Part shown: positions 60,185 through 64,000 of the stretch, in pieces
How positions within the stretch are numbered: the first letter of the stretch is position 1
Layout: each line of letters begins with the position of its first letter
Origin: Luteimonas aestuarii
GTDB lineage: Bacteria > Pseudomonadota > Gammaproteobacteria > Xanthomonadales > Xanthomonadaceae
Length of the DNA stretch: 64,000 nt
Direction of reading: 5' to 3'
NCBI RefSeq assembly: GCF_004357985.1
Contig: NZ_SMTF01000009.1
Span: 1-64,000, forward strand
Position numbers and translations under genes: made by a program
Notes under the pieces: model-generated
What the model saw: only the letters and a program-made list of their open reading frames with translations
Database searches by the model: none
Told to the model about the DNA's origin: nothing

Positions 60185-60856
60185 ATGCCATCTCCCCTGC
60201 GTGCCGCGCTGTTCGATCTGGACGGCACCCTCATCGACAGCGCCACCGGCATTGCCAGTGCGCTCAACCACACGCTGCAGGCCCTTGGCCATGCCCCCGA
60301 ACCGGAAACCCTGATCCGCACCTGGATCGGCGATGGCGCCCGACAGCTGTTGCGGCAGGGCCTGCAGCATGCCGGCGGTGACCTGCCCGACGGCGAAGCC
60401 TTCGAGTCGGCCTATGCCTTGCTGATGCGGCACTACGCCGACTCGCTACCGCTGCAGGCGCGCGCCTATCCGGGCGCCGAGGACGCGCTGCAGGGCCTGC
60501 ATGCGCGTGGCGTGCGCGTGGCGCTGTGCACCAACAAGCCGCAGCGCTTCATCGCGCCACTCTTCGAGGCGTTGGGCTGGAACGACCTGTTCGATGCCGT
60601 GGTCGGGGGCGACACGCTGCCGGTGCACAAGCCGGATCCGGAACCGCTGTGGCACATCGCGCGCGGGTTCGGGATCGATCCCGCGCAAAGCGTGATGGTC
60701 GGCGACTCGCGCACCGACGCCGAGGCGGCGCGTGCGGCCGGCATGCCGCTGGTGCTGGTGGACTACGGCTACCGCCGTGGCTACGACCTGCAGACAGCGG
60801 GTGCGCTGCAGGTCACGGCGGACCTGCGCAGCCTGCTCGATCTTGCCGTGGAATGA
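60185..60856 (+). CDS. gph: HAD-family phosphoglycolate phosphatase
   Basis: Removes phosphoglycolate formed when DNA 3'-phosphoglycolate ends are repaired. 223 residues: FDLDGTLIDS with nucleophile Asp11 and Asp13, cap domain, LCTNKPQRF, HKPDPEPLWHIARGFGIDP and MVGDSRTDAEAARAAGM. Gph-type rather than beta-phosphoglucomutase. Start ATG lacks a strong SD. No neighbouring ubiG, often found beside gph in other genomes. Confidence 0.87.
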   Translation: MPSPLRAALFDLDGTLIDSATGIASALNHTLQALGHAPEPETLIRTWIGDGARQLLRQGLQHAGGDLPDGEAFESAYALLMRHYADSLPLQARAYPGAEDALQGLHARGVRVALCTNKPQRFIAPLFEALGWNDLFDAVVGGDTLPVHKPDPEPLWHIARGFGIDPAQSVMVGDSRTDAEAARAAGMPLVLVDYGYRRGYDLQTAGALQVTADLRSLLDLAVE

Positions 60857-60910
60857 GGCAACCGGCGCTCGGGTCGATGGCGTGGGCCGTCGCCATCGAC
60901 CCGCGCACCG

Positions 60911-62785
60911 TCAGTCGCGCGCCTGGTAACGCAGGCTCAGGCCGTACTCGCGACCGGGCTGGTTGTACCAGGCGATGGTTTCGTAGTCGCGATCGAAGAC
61001 GTTGGTGGCGCGCGCCTGCAGGGTCCACTGCGGGTTGATCGCGTATTCCACCCGCAGGTCGAGCGTGCCGTAGCCGGACAGGCGCACGCTGTTGGCGGCA
61101 TTGTCGAAGCGGTGGCTGGCACCGAAGCCGGTGGCGCCCACGCGGAATGCACCAAAGGCGCGGTCGATGTCCACGCGCGCGGTGTTGCGCGAGCGCCTCG
61201 GCAGCAGGTTGCCGTCGTTCGCGCCCGTCGTGCGATTGCGCGGATCGGTATGGCTGAGCTGGGTGGACAGGTCGAAGCCCGCCAGTGACGTGGCGAACGT
61301 CGTTTCCGCGCCGCGGATGCGCGCTTCCTCGATGTTGCCCGGCATCCAGTTGGCGTCCAGCGCCACCAGGTCGTCGATGCGGGTTTCGTAGGCGTTGAAG
61401 GTCCAGTTCCAGCCTTCGGCGTACTGCGACACGCCCAGGTTGAACGTCTTCGACTGCTCCGGCAGCAGGTCGGGATTGCCGGAGAACGGGAAGTACAGGT
61501 CGTTGAACGAGGGAGCGCGGAAGCCCGTGCCCGCGCTGGCGGTGAGCTGCATGCCGTTGCCGAAACCGTAGCCCCAGCCGAGGTTGCCGGTGACGTGGTT
61601 GCCGAACTGTTCGTTGTCGTCGTTGCGCACGCTGGCCTGCACGCGTTGCGCGCCGAAGTGGCCCTGGTAGCCGACGAACACGCCGGTGTTGTCGCGGCGG
61701 TCCACGTCGAAGTCGGTGGTGCTGGTGATCTCGTCGCGCAGCCAGTCGGCCCCGGCGGTCAGCAGGTGGGCCCGGCCGAGCTCGAAGTCGCCCTGCAGCG
61801 AGGCGCTGTCGCGCCGGGTGTCGAAGGTGCTGACGAAGCTGCGCGTGCCGGCGGTGGCATCGGCAAAATAGTTGTCCGACCGGTCCGCAGTGCGCCCGAG
61901 CTGCAACACCACGCGCGCCGCATCCGACGGCGTCCAGGTCGCCTTGCCGCCGAGGACGCGCTGCAGGTTGTCGGCCTCGTTGCCGCCGAACACCGTGCCG
62001 TCGAACTCGTTGAAACTGTCGGCATTGAGGAAGTGGCCTTCCACGCTGAACGCCGGCGACAGCTGCAGGCCGCCGCGCAGGTTCAGCGACAGGTTGCGAT
62101 AGCCGTCCAGGTCCGGCTCGTCGGCGAAGCAGCCCTGGAACAGCGTGCCCGAACCGCGGCAGGCATTGATGCCGCCGGTCGAACGATAGGCGGCGTCGGC
62201 GCCGACCCAGCCGCGCTCGCCGCCATGGCTGAAACCGCCGCTGTATTCGCGCAGGTCGTGGCTGCCGCCGCCGATGCGGAAATGCCGAGACAGGCCGGCG
62301 CCACCGCGGCGGGTGAAGATCTGGATCACGCCGCCGATGGCTTCCGAGCCGTACAGGCTGGAACGCGGACCGCGCACGATCTCGACGCGTTCGATCTGGT
62401 CGAGCGGCAGGTCCTGGAACGCCGCGAGGCCCGCGGTGGCCGAGCCGATGCGCACGCCATCCACCAGCACCAGTACGTGGTCGGCCTCGGTGCCGCGCAG
62501 GTTGAAGCCGGTCAGCTTGCCGGCGCCACCCTGGTTGGTGAAGCCGATGCCCGCGCGGCCCTTGAGCAGGCCGACGAGGTCGCGCGCCTGGCTGCGCTCG
62601 ATTTCCTCGAGTTCGATCACTTCGACCGGCGCAAGGCTGTCGCGCACCCGCACTTCGGTGCGGGTGCCGGTCACCACCACCTGGTCGAGGTCGGTGGCGT
62701 CGAAGGATTCGGCCGAGGCGGCCAACGGGAGGGAGGCGGTGGGGACGAGCAGGGCGGCCGCGATGGCCAGGGACAGGCGTGACAT
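60911..62785 (-). CDS. btuB: TonB-dependent vitamin B12 receptor
   Basis: Outer-membrane cobalamin importer. 624 residues: signal peptide (LSLAIAAALLVPTASLPLAA), TonB box DQVVVTGTRTEV, plug domain with VLVLVDGVRIGSATAG and ERVEIVRGPRSSLYGSEAIG, and a 22-strand barrel ending in SLRYQARD, where the last residue is unusually Asp rather than Phe. The cobalamin riboswitch directly upstream confirms the substrate better than homology alone. Length matches BtuB (about 615). Confidence 0.93.
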   Translation of the reverse strand: MSRLSLAIAAALLVPTASLPLAASAESFDATDLDQVVVTGTRTEVRVRDSLAPVEVIELEEIERSQARDLVGLLKGRAGIGFTNQGGAGKLTGFNLRGTEADHVLVLVDGVRIGSATAGLAAFQDLPLDQIERVEIVRGPRSSLYGSEAIGGVIQIFTRRGGAGLSRHFRIGGGSHDLREYSGGFSHGGERGWVGADAAYRSTGGINACRGSGTLFQGCFADEPDLDGYRNLSLNLRGGLQLSPAFSVEGHFLNADSFNEFDGTVFGGNEADNLQRVLGGKATWTPSDAARVVLQLGRTADRSDNYFADATAGTRSFVSTFDTRRDSASLQGDFELGRAHLLTAGADWLRDEITSTTDFDVDRRDNTGVFVGYQGHFGAQRVQASVRNDDNEQFGNHVTGNLGWGYGFGNGMQLTASAGTGFRAPSFNDLYFPFSGNPDLLPEQSKTFNLGVSQYAEGWNWTFNAYETRIDDLVALDANWMPGNIEEARIRGAETTFATSLAGFDLSTQLSHTDPRNRTTGANDGNLLPRRSRNTARVDIDRAFGAFRVGATGFGASHRFDNAANSVRLSGYGTLDLRVEYAINPQWTLQARATNVFDRDYETIAWYNQPGREYGLSLRYQARD

Positions 62786-62927
62786 GGGCGATCTTCTCCG
62801 TCGCGTGCACCCGCGCACGCGGTGGGTTGCGGGAATCGCGACGGGAAGGGACGGGCTGCGTGGGCCGCGCGGGCAGGCGTCGGCATCATCGCCGCCACGA
62901 CGCCCTCCGCATCGCAACCAGTGGGCT

Positions 62928-63118
62928 TCGTGGCCGGTCTCCGGACTCGCGCGCTGAGCAGGGTGCTCCGGCCGTCGCGCCTTCCCATGCCCATCGGCAC
63001 AGTGGCGGTTGCGTCGGCCTGACGCGCTTACCGTTGCGGGGGCAGTGCCGGACTGGACGCGTCGCGCGATGCGACGGCGTTGTCACCGGCTTCCCGTTTC
63101 AGCCCTTGGACGTATGTC
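62928..63118 (-). ncRNA. Cobalamin (AdoCbl) riboswitch controlling btuB
   Basis: On the minus strand the conserved blocks occur in order: GGGAAGCCGGTG, CCCCCGCAACGGTAAGCG, GCCACTG and the B12 box AGTCCGGAGACCGGCC, all close to the known consensus. It ends about 140 bases before btuB. By known mechanism, bound B12 represses btuB expression by hiding the ribosome site or ending transcription; the expression platform is not identified. Confidence 0.93.
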
Positions 63119-63172
63119 CGCGGGCCACCTCGAAGCAGGCGGCATTGTAAGCCAACTGCCGTGGGGGATGCC

Positions 63173-63559
63173 TCAGTCGTCGCCGCTGCCGCTGCCACCC
63201 GGATCGTCGAGGAACCCGAATACAGGCGCGGCCGGGTGCTCTTCCTGCACCTGGGTGTGGGTAACGGGCGCGGCGGCGGGACGGCCGCGCGGCGGTGGCA
63301 GCAGCGCGGTGGCGGCTTCGGCCGCTTCCACCAGTTCGGCGCGACGTGCTTCGGGCACCTCCTGCCAGTGGCAGTCCTGCAGCGCGCCTTCCAGCGCGTA
63401 CAGCATGTTGAGGCTGGGCTTGAAGCCGGCGCGGCGCACGCGCATGAAGGCATCGACGGGGCCGGCGGCTTCCAGGTCCTCGCGCGTGCGCAAGCCCACC
63501 TGGCGCAGCCAGGCAGCGGATTTGGGGCCGATGTTGCGCAGCTTGAGGGGGGCGGTCAT
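63173..63559 (-). CDS. TfoX/Sxy C-terminal-domain protein
   Basis: 128 residues: PLKLRNIGPKSAAWLRQVGL and RTREDLEAAGPVDAFMRVRR, the helical C-terminal TfoX domain found alone, followed by a variable Pro/Ala tail ending GGSGSGDD. The N-terminal TfoX domain is missing, as in many stand-alone members, so a role in competence cannot be assumed. The start overlaps the msrC stop (ATGA), implying coupled translation with the sulfoxide reductase. Confidence 0.83.
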   Translation of the reverse strand: MTAPLKLRNIGPKSAAWLRQVGLRTREDLEAAGPVDAFMRVRRAGFKPSLNMLYALEGALQDCHWQEVPEARRAELVEAAEAATALLPPPRGRPAAAPVTHTQVQEEHPAAPVFGFLDDPGGSGSGDD

Positions 63560-64000
63560 TGAAGCGCCTCGACGTAGATGGCAGCGATGGTTTCGATCCC
63601 CCGTTGGTCTTCAACGTCGAAACGCGCCAATTCCGGACTGTCGAGGTCCAGCACGCCGACCAGTTCGCCGTCGCGCACCAGCGGCACCACCAGCTCCGAG
63701 CGCGAGGCCGCGTCGCAGGCGATGTGGCCCGGGAACGCGTGCACGTCCTCGATCCGTTGCGCCTGGCGCGTCGTGGCGGCTGCGCCGCACACGCCCTTGT
63801 CCAGCGGGATGCGCACGCAGGCGGGCAGGCCCTGGAACGGGCCGACCACCAGCTCGGTCCCGTCGAAGAAGTAGAAGCCCGCCCAGTTCAGCGCGGGCAG
63901 CGCGTGGTAGAGCAGGGCGGACAGGTTGGCGGCATTGGCGATGCGGTCGGGCTCGCCGGCCAGCAGGGCGCGCGCCTGCGCGGCGAGCTGGGCGTATTGC
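63556..64000 (-). CDS. msrC: Free methionine-(R)-sulfoxide reductase (GAF type), 5' end beyond window
   Basis: Reduces free methionine-(R)-sulfoxide. The visible 147 residues contain the fRMsr GAF fold: NAANLSALLYHALPALNWAG, FYFFDGTELVVGPFQGLPAC, the redox cysteines in KGVCGAAATT and HIACDAASRSELV and GVLDLDSPELARFD. The start is cut by the right edge (family length about 160, so few residues are missing). Stop overlaps the TfoX-domain gene. Confidence 0.9.
   Translation of the reverse strand, partial: QYAQLAAQARALLAGEPDRIANAANLSALLYHALPALNWAGFYFFDGTELVVGPFQGLPACVRIPLDKGVCGAAATTRQAQRIEDVHAFPGHIACDAASRSELVVPLVRDGELVGVLDLDSPELARFDVEDQRGIETIAAIYVEALQ

Overview
The window is about 64 kb of high-GC chromosomal DNA from a gammaproteobacterium, most likely the family Xanthomonadaceae/Lysobacteraceae (Lysobacter, Luteimonas, Thermomonas or a relative). 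The support is inferred from protein resemblance and gene order: DUF3297, DUF3016, DUF1415 and DUF6249-type proteins, YajQ, an E3 subunit with a fused lipoyl domain, an atp operon followed by glmU, and GTAG-headed REP palindromes. No species can be named from sequence alone. No phage, integrase, transposase or CRISPR array is visible.

Layout. 1-6 kb: the 5' part of msrB, small DUF proteins, a DUF3037/HipA-like kinase pair, then an outer-membrane barrel protein with the BCCT transporter betT. 6-10 kb: an RNA-repair island on the minus strand, consisting of the RNA ligase gene rtcB and a slipin gene, preceded by a tandem array of tRNA-like RNAs and hairpins. 10-14 kb: tesA divergent from ybbA-ybbP, as in E. 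coli. 14-25 kb: housekeeping and small regulatory genes (S4 protein, ECF sigma factor with a membrane partner, RsmC- and RsuA-type rRNA modification enzymes, yajQ, an anion transporter, an alcohol dehydrogenase, an EamA transporter, ompW). 25-30 kb: aceF, an mscS-type channel and lpdA. 31-38.6 kb: the complete atpIBEFHAGDC operon with its promoter and terminator. 38.7-43.6 kb: a P1 peptidase, a gtrA/DUF6056 envelope group and glmU. 43.8-52.2 kb: an eight-gene minus-strand operon (membrane fusion protein, small protein, ABC ATPase, two permeases, NTF2-like protein, NtrC-type regulator, sensor kinase) behind a perfect sigma-54 promoter and two 14-bp dyads. 52.4-64 kb: glmS, LysR/pirin/DoxX, BON-domain protein, dinB, gph, btuB with a cobalamin riboswitch, a TfoX C-terminal-domain protein and the start-truncated free-methionine sulfoxide reductase gene.

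The two most interesting systems are these. (1) The slipin-RtcB operon is headed by tRNA mimics: one cloverleaf has a GCGA tetraloop where the anticodon loop should be, the next has a weak acceptor stem and a UUC anticodon, and a free anticodon-type hairpin (GUG) overlaps the encoded CCA of the second. They look like bait, sensor or decoy RNAs for tRNA damage beside a tRNA-repair ligase; that role is inference. (2) The sigma-54-controlled ABC exporter encodes its own NtrC/NtrB-like pair, so a self-amplifying circuit is likely.

Many long open frames lie antisense to these genes; they are by-products of high GC and were left out. Start codons were chosen from Shine-Dalgarno sequences, overlaps with the preceding gene and family lengths.
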